37,013 bases of DNA, from IMG/VR virus record IMGVR_UViG_3300041809_000603, positions 1 through 37,013 of that record; one strand, given 5' to 3'. The notes under the pieces were generated by a model. It was given only the letters and a program-made list of their open reading frames with translations, was not told where the DNA came from and did no database searches. How positions within the stretch are numbered: position 1 is the stretch's first letter; the number at the start of each line of letters is the position of its first letter. Shown here piece by piece: positions 26,952-36,515 of this stretch. Source of the DNA: a virus. Position numbers and translations under genes: made by a program.

Positions 26952-29900
26952 AATTCTCATCAACGTCATCGACGCTGACGCGGTGCGCAAGCTGCGGGCG
27001 CTGCGGCAGACGGCCCGCGATTCCTTCCAGGGCGTTCGCACCGCCGGCAAGGAAGCGCATTTCGAGCCGCCGGAAGGCGTCAACAAATTCCGCGAGAGCC
27101 TGCACGTCCTGCGCCCGCTGTTGCACAGTTTCGGCGTTGAGGTCGGCGGCCTGCGTGAATACGGCGCCGTCGCCGGCGCCGGAATGCTCGCGCTGGCCGG
27201 CGTGCTCGGTGTCACGCTCGCGGCCGCGCTGGAGAAAGTCGCCGAAGGCGCCGCCAAGGCCAAACGCGCGCTCGCCGACATTGGCGTCTCTCCGGAGGGC
27301 GTCGAGAAATCGGCGAAGGAGCTCAACGAGACGCTCGAAACCGTCGGCGGCCGCGTCGGCAAGCTGCGTGAGGCAACGCAGCCCAAAGAGTCCATCGTCG
27401 GACCTAATCAGGTCTATCACCCGACCGCGGGCATGGCACCGGAGGAGCTGCCGGCCGCTGAGAAGCAGCTCGAAAAAGTCTTTCGCGTCGGCTCGCCGGA
27501 TGAGACGACTGCCGGCAAGGAGCTCGACAAATTTCTTGAGCCCTTCACAAAAGAAAAGGGCCTGACACCTGAAATCGCACGCGCGCTGCCCGCCGGCGTC
27601 GCCAAGACATTCGGCGAGGCGGTCGGCGTCAAGATCGACGAGAAAAGCCGGCTGTCTCCGCAAAAGCAGCTCGCGCGCAGTGTCGAATCCAAGGGCGTCG
27701 ACTTTGCGAACCAACAGATCGGGTTCGGCGCCAAGCCGGAGCAATTCAATCAGCTCGTCAAGGAAGGCGCGTATATTCCCGGCGCCGAGCTGCTGCGCGG
27801 CATCCAGCAGCCGAAAAACGCAGCCGGAACTGACAAGCAATATGCCGAGCTGCAGGCCAAGGGCGTGCAATCGCTCGACGACGCGGTCGGCCACGTCAAG
27901 GCGTCGCTGACGAGCCTCGCCGAAGCGATCGGCGGCGTTCCAATCAAAGACGCCGTCCAAGGCCTCGCCGACGCGATTAAAGGCGCGGCCGAAGCAATCA
28001 CCGGCAATCCGCTTTTCCAGTTTCTCACCGGCCGCAATGACAAGGGTGAGAAGCTAAAGCCCGGCGAGCAGTCGACCGCGCCTGACCGCGTCAGACAATC
28101 GGTCGTCGATTATCTGAAACCGCAAGTGCCGGGCAGCTTCGCCGACAAGGCGTTCACCCCTGTCATTGAGTCGCTGTTCGGTCCTGAAAAACCCGGATCG
28201 ACCAGTCCGCTCGCGGCGACCGTGCCGACGAGCGAGGTGCCGGGCACTCCAGCCTATAAGGCGATCGCGCAAGCGCAAGCGCCGTCGACGCCGCCACCGA
28301 GCGGCCCGGCCCTGCCGTCACCGCTCGCCGCAGCGCTCGCGAACCGCACCGCGATCGCGCCGGAAGCCGGCACCGGCACCGCGCCAGGCTCCGGACCGGC
28401 GCCGGCTGCAGCGCAGACGACATTCGGTCCCGCGGAGCCAGGAAAACCGGCACTGGCGACAATCCCGCTGCTGCCGGCTGGTCAAACGGCCTCCTCATCA
28501 TCACCGGCAACGGCGACCGATCGCGTCGCCGCGCTGGATCCTCAGAACCGTGCGGTTTTTGCGACATTGCCGCGCGCCGATCTCCTCGCGCGCGGCTTCA
28601 CGCCAGCGGAAGCTGACGAGCTCGCACGGTCCGCGCCGGCAACCCCGTCACCGGCCTCAGCTTCGCCGTCGGCGCCCTCATCATCACCGGCGCCAGCTGC
28701 GCCACCGGCGACGCCGGCGGCATCAGAGCCCGCGCCAACGGCCTTCCCATCACCGGCAGCGACGGTCCCATCACCACCGGCCGCAGCACCACCGGCCGCA
28801 GTGCCGGCGCCCGCGGAAGCGCGCGGCGAGGATTTTTACCGGCAGCGCATCCGCGAAAATTGGCTGCGCACGCATCCCGGCGAGCCATTGCCGGCGGGAT
28901 ATGCCGAAGGCGGCGAAGTCACAGGCGACACGCTCGACTGGACCTCAGTCAAGGCTGCGGCCGCAGACGGCGGAGAGATTGCGGAAAAAACCCCGCAATT
29001 TTCCGGCGGTGGTACTGCCGGCGATACTGAGGCCGCGCAGGCGGCCGAGATGGTCCGCGTCGACATGGCCCGCGGCAAGGAAGCGGCCGAGACGGCCAAG
29101 CATGCCGCGCACGGCTATGACGCCGGCGGCGAAATCGCTGACGCAAGCGCGCCTTCGAAACTTGCGAGCGTCGAGACAACGGCTGCGCCGGCTGCGCCCG
29201 GCTTCGCTGACGGCGGCGCGATCGGATTGCCCGGCTTTGCTGACGGCGATCAAATCGACGGCGATGATCCGATCAGCCGGGCCTCGAGATCCGCCGCGGC
29301 CGCGGCGGCAGCGCCAGGCGCCATCGGCGCCGCGGAGACAGTGGCCAAGGTGCCGGTGCAGGGCGGCCAATCGGTCGCCGAGCGCTTCGGTGTTGTCGGC
29401 TCTCGCGCCGGCACACTCGACGAGCTCAAAGCCGAAGCGGCAAAATCTCGATCGCCGACGTTGAACACCGCGCCGGCGAACCTGGAGAGCGCTTATCCGC
29501 GCCAGGCGCAGCCGCCGGGCGATCCTTCAACGACGGAGAAGCAAAAAGAGACGGCCGCGGCCGAGCGGGCCGAGCAGCAACACCAGCAGCGCCGCATCGA
29601 GCGGTGGACCTCTTTTCTCCAGGGCCATTTCGCCGGCGCCGGGCCGTTCAATCCCAAAGCGTCGAATCTCGGCGCGCAAATGTTCGTCGATCGGTCGCAA
29701 CTGATCGGCGGCTTGCGCCAGGCGCGCGCGGCGTTCTCCAATGCTTTCGGCGCTGGTCGGCGCTGGTCGCCGGCGGGCGGCGGCACCTGGTCGGAAGGCA
29801 CGAGCTTTGCGCGCGGCGGTCCGATCCGCGGGCCCGGCACCAGCACCAGCGATTCCATCGTCGGCGAATTCGAGCGCGGCGGCTTCATTCTCAAAGCGAG

Positions 29901-30297
29901 CGCCGCGCTCCGCGCCGGACGCTCGAAACTCGATCATCTCCACTCGCTCGCCGGCATGGCGAGCGGCGGCAAGATCATGCTGCGCGTGTCGAACGGCGAG
30001 GAGCATTTCACCAGTTTCGAGACGCAGCGCATCGGGCTCGCGAACCTGCAGACGCTCAATCGCGCCGACGGTGGTCCGGTCAGTCTCACCGACGAGATCC
30101 CGTCGCCGGTGCCGTTTCCCGGCAAGGGCGACGACAGTCCCGCGACGCGAGAGTCCGGCTACGAGCTGCATCTTCACATGCCGGGGGGCCAGGCGGTGCC
30201 GGTTTCCACCGATCGGGATTCGCTGCAGCGTGTGGAGCGCGCGGCCGTGTTTGATCGTCTGCTCAACATCGTTCCCAATCCGGACTCGGTGCGCTAA
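26938..30297 (+). CDS. Tape measure protein
   Basis: This 1119-residue protein starts at ATG 26938, overlapping the chaperone frame by 14 nt. It has an N-terminal helical segment, a hydrophobic stretch (about 75-98; GAVAGAGMLALAGVLGVTLA) that could insert into host membrane, and helical regions to about 400. Residues 420-630 are Pro/Ala/Ser/Thr-rich (long runs such as SPASASPSAPSSSPAPAAPP) and likely disordered. The C-terminal third has ADGGEI/AEGGEV-type Gly repeats and the tape-measure ending FARGGPIRGPGTSTSDSIVG...FERGGFIL. Its length suggests a tail of roughly 170 nm if the usual 0.15 nm per residue holds; the disordered part makes that uncertain. Confidence 0.85.
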   Translation: MPKVEILINVIDADAVRKLRALRQTARDSFQGVRTAGKEAHFEPPEGVNKFRESLHVLRPLLHSFGVEVGGLREYGAVAGAGMLALAGVLGVTLAAALEKVAEGAAKAKRALADIGVSPEGVEKSAKELNETLETVGGRVGKLREATQPKESIVGPNQVYHPTAGMAPEELPAAEKQLEKVFRVGSPDETTAGKELDKFLEPFTKEKGLTPEIARALPAGVAKTFGEAVGVKIDEKSRLSPQKQLARSVESKGVDFANQQIGFGAKPEQFNQLVKEGAYIPGAELLRGIQQPKNAAGTDKQYAELQAKGVQSLDDAVGHVKASLTSLAEAIGGVPIKDAVQGLADAIKGAAEAITGNPLFQFLTGRNDKGEKLKPGEQSTAPDRVRQSVVDYLKPQVPGSFADKAFTPVIESLFGPEKPGSTSPLAATVPTSEVPGTPAYKAIAQAQAPSTPPPSGPALPSPLAAALANRTAIAPEAGTGTAPGSGPAPAAAQTTFGPAEPGKPALATIPLLPAGQTASSSSPATATDRVAALDPQNRAVFATLPRADLLARGFTPAEADELARSAPATPSPASASPSAPSSSPAPAAPPATPAASEPAPTAFPSPAATVPSPPAAAPPAAVPAPAEARGEDFYRQRIRENWLRTHPGEPLPAGYAEGGEVTGDTLDWTSVKAAAADGGEIAEKTPQFSGGGTAGDTEAAQAAEMVRVDMARGKEAAETAKHAAHGYDAGGEIADASAPSKLASVETTAAPAAPGFADGGAIGLPGFADGDQIDGDDPISRASRSAAAAAAAPGAIGAAETVAKVPVQGGQSVAERFGVVGSRAGTLDELKAEAAKSRSPTLNTAPANLESAYPRQAQPPGDPSTTEKQKETAAAERAEQQHQQRRIERWTSFLQGHFAGAGPFNPKASNLGAQMFVDRSQLIGGLRQARAAFSNAFGAGRRWSPAGGGTWSEGTSFARGGPIRGPGTSTSDSIVGEFERGGFILKASAALRAGRSKLDHLHSLAGMASGGKIMLRVSNGEEHFTSFETQRIGLANLQTLNRADGGPVSLTDEIPSPVPFPGKGDDSPATRESGYELHLHMPGGQAVPVSTDRDSLQRVERAAVFDRLLNIVPNPDSVR

Positions 30298-30779
30298 TGC
30301 CCGCGATCCTGTGGCCGCTCGAAACCGGGACGCAGCTTTCGATCACGCCGATCACGCCGGCGACGGCGTCATTCGGCATCCAGTATTTCAGCGGCCGCAG
30401 AATCAAACAATCGCTCGACGAGATTGCGCCGGTGTCGCCGGAGGCGACGCTGCAGCGATCGGGCAACGGCAACTTCATCAATTTCTCACGGCCGCAATTC
30501 CAGAAGCTCCGCAGCGTCGTGACCTACAACGATTTGCGGAGCGTGCTGCTCAACGGCAGCTGGCGCGGCTCAACCGTGCTCGTGAATTGCGCGATCTATC
30601 GCTGGCGTTCGTCGACGCAGACCGCTGATCGGCCGATTGTGCCGGGCTCGACCACGCGATCGGGCGCCAACGGCGAAGTCGGATTCCTTCCGCAGCTGAC
30701 CATGACCGTCAAAGACGCGACCTGCATCTTCGACGAATGGCTCAACACCTATCGCGGAACGATCATCATGGAGGAATAG
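30297..30779 (+). CDS. Minor tail protein (160 aa)
   Basis: It starts at ATG 30297, sharing one base with the tape measure stop (TAATG). It begins MPAILWPLETGTQLSITPIT, is strand-rich, and has RPQFQKLRSVVTYNDLRSV and TTRSGANGEVGFLPQLTMTV. Position right after the tape measure gene is that of distal tail or minor tail proteins, but I recognise no family signature. Confidence 0.5.
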   Translation: MPAILWPLETGTQLSITPITPATASFGIQYFSGRRIKQSLDEIAPVSPEATLQRSGNGNFINFSRPQFQKLRSVVTYNDLRSVLLNGSWRGSTVLVNCAIYRWRSSTQTADRPIVPGSTTRSGANGEVGFLPQLTMTVKDATCIFDEWLNTYRGTIIMEE

Positions 30780-30783
30780 TCGC

Positions 30784-31422
30784 GTGACCATCCAGCAATC
30801 CACGCAGGTGCGCAACGATCGCAACGACTCGTGGCAGCTCGGCTCGATCAACGGCTGTTACGGGCTTGGGATGACGGTGTGGTCGACCGGCTTGGTCGTC
30901 ACCGAATGGACCTCATGGGTTCAGAACGGCAACAATATTTATCTGTGCATCGGCTCCGGCACGACGTCGTCAAGTCCCGGCGGCCCGACCGGGACGACCG
31001 CCGGCGCGCCGATCACCGACAACACCGCGACCTGGCTCTGGATCGGCCGGCAGGGCATGGGCAACGCTGCGGGCCTGCTGCTGCAGCTTTACACCGGCGC
31101 GCAGCCAGCGAATTGCGCCGCCACCGAAACCGGCACGCTGCTCGCGACCTTCACCCTGCCGGTCGACTGGTCGGCACCATCGTCAAGCGGCATCAAGAGC
31201 GTGAACGGCTTACCTGGCGCCGGATGGGCGACGGTGACCGCGGGCGCCACCGGCATCGCCGCGCATTACCGCATCTATGACGTGACGGGCACGACCTGCC
31301 ACGAGCAGGGCTCGGTGACCGCGACCGGCGGCGGCGGCGACGCCACGATCGACAACACCTCGCTCACGGCCACGCAGACGACGACGCTGACGTCCTTCTC
31401 GCGCACCGCATGGGGAGCCTAA
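30784..31422 (+). CDS. Tail protein with TDG-W module
   Basis: This 212-residue protein starts at ATG 30784. Residues about 35-90 contain YLCIGSGTTSSSPGGPTGTT followed by ITDNTATWLWIGRQ, a short beta module. Related copies occur three times in the large tail protein at 32604. The rest is Gly/Thr-rich beta sequence (TATGGGGDATIDNTSLTATQ). It is probably a minor tail-tip protein exposed to the environment, though no receptor or enzyme motif is seen. Confidence 0.5.
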   Translation: MTIQQSTQVRNDRNDSWQLGSINGCYGLGMTVWSTGLVVTEWTSWVQNGNNIYLCIGSGTTSSSPGGPTGTTAGAPITDNTATWLWIGRQGMGNAAGLLLQLYTGAQPANCAATETGTLLATFTLPVDWSAPSSSGIKSVNGLPGAGWATVTAGATGIAAHYRIYDVTGTTCHEQGSVTATGGGGDATIDNTSLTATQTTTLTSFSRTAWGA

Positions 31423-31426
31423 GACT

Positions 31427-32581
31427 ATGTCGCTCGCTGATGGCGTTAGTTTCATTGCCGCGTCCGCCGGGACCGGAACCTTCGTTCTCGGAACCTCGCG
31501 TAACAGCTTTTTGGACCTGACCGACGCCGTCACCGACGACGAGTTGGTTGACGGCCAACAGGTTTCCTATCTCGCCTTCGATTCGCCGACGACGCCTACG
31601 CAACGCGAATGGGGCCACGGTACGTTTTCCGCCGGCTCAAACTCGATCTCACGCGACACGGTGCTCGGCGGGACAGCCGGTCCCGGCACGCCGGTCGATT
31701 TTTCCGTCGCGCCCTATGTGTCGCTGTGCGTGCTGGCAGAGGACTTTCTGTTCGCCGATCTGCTCGACACGGCGATTTCGTCGCCGACGACGGGCCAGGT
31801 TCCGGTGTGGAATGGGAGCGCGTGGGCGAACACGACACTCAATTATTTCGTGCCCGGCTGCATCTACGGCTTGGGCATTACCTATCAGCTCAGCAGCAGG
31901 CTCCTTATCGCAATCGGTAGCTGCGCCGATTCAACGGGCGCCGTTCTCATCAACGCGCTTAGCGCCCTGCAGAAAACGACCGGCGGCGCCTGGACCGCCG
32001 GCAACAACGTCGGCGGCATGGGCAACGGGCTCACGATCGCAGCGTCGACCTGGTACTACGTCTTCGCAATCAACGTCACCGGCTTCAACCCGGATTTCTA
32101 TTTCGACACCAGTCCCACGGCCGCGAACGCGCCGACGGGAACGACGGCCTTCCGTCGCATCGGCGCCTTCAAAACTGACGGCTCGTCGAACATCCTGCCG
32201 TTCTATCAGAATGAAGACGACTTCACCTGGGCGACGCCGATCACCGAAATCAATAACACGACCGTCAGCGCCACGACCTCGCACAACATCACGCTGGCCG
32301 GCGCACCGCCGAGCATCGATACCAGGTCGCGATTCTGGATCACCGGCGCCTATGTCAGCGGGACAGACACGATTTATGTCAGCAGCGGCGGCCTGGCTGC
32401 GCAGGCTACGAGCGCCCCCTACGGCTTCAAGGTCAACGCGACCGGCGGACCGCTCGCCTATCACGCCGAGTTTCCGACGCCGCAAGCGAACCTGCTCATT
32501 TGCACCGCGAACGCCAATTGCGATGTGACGTTGGTCACCGAGGGTTACACGGATTACCGCGGCCGCTTCGGAAACCCCTAA
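31427..32581 (+). CDS. Tail fibre-like protein (384 aa)
   Basis: It starts at ATG 31427, four bases after the previous stop. The N-terminal part (EWGHGTFSAGSNSISRDTVLGG, about residues 62-83) resembles the base of many phage side-tail proteins, in which a REWGxGTY...RxxV motif precedes a fibre. The rest is strand-rich and Gly/Asn/Thr-rich (YYVFAINVTGFNPDFYFDTS, GGLAAQATSAPYG). A trimeric receptor-binding or tip protein is likely; the receptor is unknown. Confidence 0.65.
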   Translation: MSLADGVSFIAASAGTGTFVLGTSRNSFLDLTDAVTDDELVDGQQVSYLAFDSPTTPTQREWGHGTFSAGSNSISRDTVLGGTAGPGTPVDFSVAPYVSLCVLAEDFLFADLLDTAISSPTTGQVPVWNGSAWANTTLNYFVPGCIYGLGITYQLSSRLLIAIGSCADSTGAVLINALSALQKTTGGAWTAGNNVGGMGNGLTIAASTWYYVFAINVTGFNPDFYFDTSPTAANAPTGTTAFRRIGAFKTDGSSNILPFYQNEDDFTWATPITEINNTTVSATTSHNITLAGAPPSIDTRSRFWITGAYVSGTDTIYVSSGGLAAQATSAPYGFKVNATGGPLAYHAEFPTPQANLLICTANANCDVTLVTEGYTDYRGRFGNP

Positions 32582-32603
32582 ATCTTGGCGAAGGAATTAA
32601 GCC

Positions 32604-35570
32604 TTGCTCGGATTTGGGGCGATCGCAGAGGTCGGGCTCGCCGACGAACCGAATGACGGCGCCGGCGGGAACGATCTCATCATCGTCGGCACCGAGCCGG
32701 CGGATTCGACGACGATCACATTCGCTCGCATCGCGTCGCTTTCGATCCGCGCCGCCGAGCCGGCCGACTCGAGCGCAATTTCGTTCTCGGTGCCGCCGTC
32801 GGACGGCGGCGGTCCCGGTATCGGCAACCCGGTCAACCTGACGATCACCGGCACCGAGCCGGCCGATCAGTCGACAATCGTTTTCAACGGCGCCGCCACC
32901 AACGGCGCGACCGTAGGACCGCACTACGTCGCGCTCGTCACCGCGACCGACACGACGTTCGGCGTGCCGATGCAGCGCTACGATCTGAATTTCACACGCG
33001 CGCGCTATCGCCACAAGGAAGGGCAAAAAAGCTCGCTCGAAATCGACGTGCTCAACCCCGGGGTCGGCCTCCTCAGCCTTAATCAGTGGATTTGGTGGAG
33101 TTGGGTCGACACCGAAGGCACGATGACACCGTACAACTCGGAGCCGGCGGGCACGGTCTATCCGATCTTCTACGGCCACATTCTCGCGATCCCTGACACG
33201 CCGATCGGCGAAAAGGTCACGCTGGTTTATGTCGGTGAGCCGAACGACGCGATCTTCCAGCTGCAGCAGGTCGCGCAGACGCTCAAGACCGCAGGTCTTT
33301 ACGATCCTGTGTGGCTCTCGCCGACTGAGCGCGACAGTCCGGAAAAGATCATCGCGCCCTACACGCGCAGCTACTACTATCCGCGCCTGGCATTGCCGAA
33401 TTCCGTCTCGACGTCCGACTGGATCAACGGCGAAGACGGCAACATCAGCTTTCTCTGCTCGGATGGCACGACGACGCCGGGCGATGTTCCTTACATTTCG
33501 CTGGTGTGGCGCGTCGCCAAGTCGCCGTTGATTGCCGCGCGCATCGAGGCGGACGTCGCCTGGCGCCAGATTTGGACCGACGTCATCGACTTCGGCACCA
33601 ATCAATTCGTCACCTACATGGACGGCCTCTACAATCAGTGGCCGAAGGTCGGACAGCAGCTCGGCTACGGCTATAGCTGTTGGGCAGGCCTCGCCGTCGA
33701 CGTGTTCATGGTGCACGAGACGGTCACCGTCAGCACCCAATTCAATTATCGCAATCAGCAGACCGTCCATACCGACGGCGACACCATGTCGATCTCGGCC
33801 TCGATGAGCTGGCCGCTCACATCGGGCCCGACGCAGAAATATACCATCACCGACATTTCTGTCGGCCACGAGCTCGATCCGGTCGACGGCATCAACACGC
33901 CGACCACCGCGGACATTACCTATGCCTACGTTCCTGAGTGGACGATCAACACCTCGCTGCAGCTGCTCACCGCGGTCAATCGGCTGCGCAAGGAGACTTT
34001 CGGCTCGACGGTCACCGCCAACGTGCAGCCGGTGCTCGGCCGCACCGCGTCGACGCCGCTGGCGCAGCTCGACACGCTGACGATCCCGACCAAGCACGGC
34101 GCCGACGTTGGCCAGCCGTTGATTTATCCGCTCTACTGGACCTCGCTCGCCGGCAAGGTCGTGCGCCGCGGCACGGTCATGTTCCCGAACGCCCTGCAGA
34201 TGCCGGGCGGCATGTCGTTCCAGATCGCGCTCAATGACGGGGGCACCGCCGGCACCACGATCCCGGCTTCATTCTCCGACGTGGTCGGCCAGACCACCAC
34301 GGACGGCTCGGTGGTTTGGTGCAGCCTTGGCGCCAATCCGCTGCTCACCGCGATCAACTGGACGGCCTCGACCTCAGTGCCGAAGGGCCAGGTCATTTGC
34401 CCGACGCTGCCGCAGTATGTCGACTACGAGGATCTCGTCGCCTTCGGCCTGTCCCAGGATCCGCCGATCGGCACTGACGTTGCGCTTTATCAGATCGTTT
34501 ATTACGCCGGCACCTACTACCAGTGCTCGCTTGAGGGCACGACCAGCGAAGGCACGGTCAGTTCAAGCGGCGCTTTCACGCCACCGTCGCCGACGCCGGC
34601 GTTCAATGCCACGCCTGGCGCGCAGACGACCGACGGCGATCTCATCTGGACGGCGATCGGGCCGAACCTGCCCAACGGCACGAATTTCTACATCGCGCTC
34701 GCCGGCGGGCTCACCGCCGATTTCATGCCGAATTTCTCGACAACGTCCGGCGCCACGTTCGCTGACGGCGGCGTCACTTGGCTTTGCCTTGGCGTGTGCC
34801 CCGGTTATCTGCCGGCGCCGGTCGGCGGCACGCCGGGCCGCATCACGAGCCCGACATTCTTCGGCACGACCTACGGCCAGACGATCTCGACGCCCTACCT
34901 CGAGGCGCTGCCGCGCGCGGCGCTGGTTTACGCGGCGCGCGTGTTTGAGGCTGAGTGGGACTGCATTTGGGAAAAGGCGCTCCTCTCGACGCTGCGCATG
35001 ACGGCGACAATCGGCGACCAGCGCATCCCGGGCGGCACCGCGACCGGCAAGATCACCGAAATGGAGATCGTGGTCGACGGCAACGATCCCAAATATCAGT
35101 GGGGCCATATCAAGATCGACGCGCCGGTCGGTTACGGCGGCTCGCCGACGACGCCGGCCGGCTATTCGTTGATGCCGACCGAAGATTTCAGTTTCCAGAT
35201 CCCGGTGTGGGTGCCGAACGATGACGGCCTGACGGCGCCGCTTTCGGCCGCGGCCGTCACCGTCAATAATGTCACCCACGGCAACACGACTGTGCAGCTC
35301 GCCGCCTTGGGCACCGCGATGGCCTATGAGGCTAAGCTCGCGCAACTGATCGCGGTGGCGTCCTACTACGGCCAATCGATCAGCATCGACGAGCAGGTCG
35401 CGGCGGCGCGCACGCCGTTCACCGTCGATCGCATGATGAAGGGCTTGGACATTTGGCTACAGCTCGATCTCAAGCCGCTGACCGGCTCGACGTTCACGGA
35501 AGATTTCCAGATCATGACGACACCGCTGGAGATCGACATGGGCGTGAATCTCGCTGCAGCGAGCAACTAG
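32604..35570 (+). CDS. Large tail-tip / baseplate protein (988 aa)
   Basis: It starts at TTG 32604, with AAGGAA ten bases upstream. The N-terminus MLGFGAIAEVGLADEP repeats the start of the virion protein at 21227. Then comes a triple repeat TEPADSTTITF, AEPADSSAISF and TEPADQSTIVF (residues 30-40, 51-61, 84-94). A central domain (about 105-560) has RYDLNFTRARYRHKEG and a YPIFYGHI strand like baseplate hubs. Three W modules follow, marked by TTDGSVVWCSLG, TTDGDLIWTAIG and FADGGVTWLCLG at 565, 675 and 719. It ends in a beta-rich part. It is probably the main tip protein that meets the cell. Confidence 0.7.
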   Translation: MLGFGAIAEVGLADEPNDGAGGNDLIIVGTEPADSTTITFARIASLSIRAAEPADSSAISFSVPPSDGGGPGIGNPVNLTITGTEPADQSTIVFNGAATNGATVGPHYVALVTATDTTFGVPMQRYDLNFTRARYRHKEGQKSSLEIDVLNPGVGLLSLNQWIWWSWVDTEGTMTPYNSEPAGTVYPIFYGHILAIPDTPIGEKVTLVYVGEPNDAIFQLQQVAQTLKTAGLYDPVWLSPTERDSPEKIIAPYTRSYYYPRLALPNSVSTSDWINGEDGNISFLCSDGTTTPGDVPYISLVWRVAKSPLIAARIEADVAWRQIWTDVIDFGTNQFVTYMDGLYNQWPKVGQQLGYGYSCWAGLAVDVFMVHETVTVSTQFNYRNQQTVHTDGDTMSISASMSWPLTSGPTQKYTITDISVGHELDPVDGINTPTTADITYAYVPEWTINTSLQLLTAVNRLRKETFGSTVTANVQPVLGRTASTPLAQLDTLTIPTKHGADVGQPLIYPLYWTSLAGKVVRRGTVMFPNALQMPGGMSFQIALNDGGTAGTTIPASFSDVVGQTTTDGSVVWCSLGANPLLTAINWTASTSVPKGQVICPTLPQYVDYEDLVAFGLSQDPPIGTDVALYQIVYYAGTYYQCSLEGTTSEGTVSSSGAFTPPSPTPAFNATPGAQTTDGDLIWTAIGPNLPNGTNFYIALAGGLTADFMPNFSTTSGATFADGGVTWLCLGVCPGYLPAPVGGTPGRITSPTFFGTTYGQTISTPYLEALPRAALVYAARVFEAEWDCIWEKALLSTLRMTATIGDQRIPGGTATGKITEMEIVVDGNDPKYQWGHIKIDAPVGYGGSPTTPAGYSLMPTEDFSFQIPVWVPNDDGLTAPLSAAAVTVNNVTHGNTTVQLAALGTAMAYEAKLAQLIAVASYYGQSISIDEQVAAARTPFTVDRMMKGLDIWLQLDLKPLTGSTFTEDFQIMTTPLEIDMGVNLAAASN

Positions 35571-35768
35571 ATGGCAATCGAGCAGGTCGTCCGCCCGTTC
35601 CAATCGCCGACGGCGATGGGGGTCAACACGCCGGAAGCGGTGCAGGAGCCGCAAATCCTTCGCCTGCATATCGGCCGCAACGGCTCGGTGCCGCGTTTCG
35701 CCGGCAGCATGCACCTGGTCGTCACGTTCTATCTGACGCGCTATCCGACTGAGGTCATCAGCAGCTAA
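35571..35768 (+). CDS. Small tail protein (65 aa)
   Basis: It starts at ATG 35571, immediately after the stop of the large tail protein, and begins MAIEQVVRPFQSPTAMGVNT. It has LRLHIGRNGSVPRFAGSMHLVV and ends in YPTEVISS. It is small and strand-rich, with no recognised motif. It lies within the tail-tip operon and is a likely minor structural part. Confidence 0.5.
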   Translation: MAIEQVVRPFQSPTAMGVNTPEAVQEPQILRLHIGRNGSVPRFAGSMHLVVTFYLTRYPTEVISS

Positions 35769-35786
35769 GGGGGGCGGTGCTGAGAA

Positions 35787-36512
35787 ATGCCGGTCCTCTA
35801 CGTTCCGCCTGACGCCGGGTCGCAGCCGGCCTATGCCGGCTTCATCCCGCCGGCGGGCACCTATTTCACGCTTTTCAACCGACTCTACTACTCGCTCGCG
35901 ATCAACAATCCGAATGACGACAGCATGCCGCCGGTGCTCATCCCGAGCCTGGTGGCCTGCAAAATCCGCGATCCGCTGGATCCGGCTGCGCCTGGCCAAG
36001 ATCGATGGATGAGGTTCGATCCGGTCGACGATCCGACGCAGCGCCAGGTGCACGTCGTCACCGTTTACAACACCGGCGATCTCGACTTCGGCGGCGACAA
36101 CTCCAACGCCGATCCGACGCAGACGCTCGACGTTGAGCGCGTCGACATTTGGCAGAATTTCGATCCGAACGCCGCGAGTGGCTTCCAGTCAGCCGGCAGC
36201 AAGGATCAAAACGTCGGCTACTACAATTCGATGATGACCTATGCGGCCTTCGACAACGTCACCGGCGAGGGCTCAACCGACACGCCGGCGAATTTCCAGC
36301 ATTGGGTGACGCACCTGGCGCGCTGGTTCCAGAGCGACGGCGCCGGCAACGTCACTGATCCGACGGTGTTCGTCGACGTGCAGTACATCGACTGGCTCAA
36401 AAACTCCTACGCGGGCCGGACCTATAACTACCGCTTCTCGCTCGGCTGGTTCGGCGACTACACCAGCGGGCAGAATCCGCAGCCGATGGGCATTTCGTGG
36501 AGCGCGCCGTAG
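35787..36512 (+). CDS. Tail-tip protein, unknown family (241 aa)
   Basis: It starts at ATG 35787 with GGGGCGG upstream and begins MPVLYVPPDAGSQPAYAGFI. It is beta-rich with many Asp/Asn/Tyr (TGDLDFGGDNSNADPTQTLD, DIWQNFDPNAASGFQSAG) and a C-terminal block YAGRTYNYRFSLGWFGDYTS. Such Asn/Tyr/Gly-rich sheets suit fibre or tip adhesins. I recognise no named domain. Confidence 0.5.
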   Translation: MPVLYVPPDAGSQPAYAGFIPPAGTYFTLFNRLYYSLAINNPNDDSMPPVLIPSLVACKIRDPLDPAAPGQDRWMRFDPVDDPTQRQVHVVTVYNTGDLDFGGDNSNADPTQTLDVERVDIWQNFDPNAASGFQSAGSKDQNVGYYNSMMTYAAFDNVTGEGSTDTPANFQHWVTHLARWFQSDGAGNVTDPTVFVDVQYIDWLKNSYAGRTYNYRFSLGWFGDYTSGQNPQPMGISWSAP

Positions 36513-36515
36513 CCG

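Noticed and set aside
26896-27960. A 354-codon minus-strand frame opposite the tape measure gene
   Set aside because: It is the antisense of well-patterned tape measure helices. It has no ribosome-binding site, and no other leftward gene is near.
28166-29464. A 432-codon plus-strand frame inside the tape measure gene
   Set aside because: The product is almost only Arg, His, Pro and Ser, which is the out-of-frame reading of the Pro/Ala/Ser-rich tape measure segment.
32535-34097. A 520-codon open frame on the minus strand
   Set aside because: It lies wholly opposite the large tail gene. GC-rich third positions leave the antisense frame free of stops, and the translation is Arg/Asp/Val-rich with no domain.
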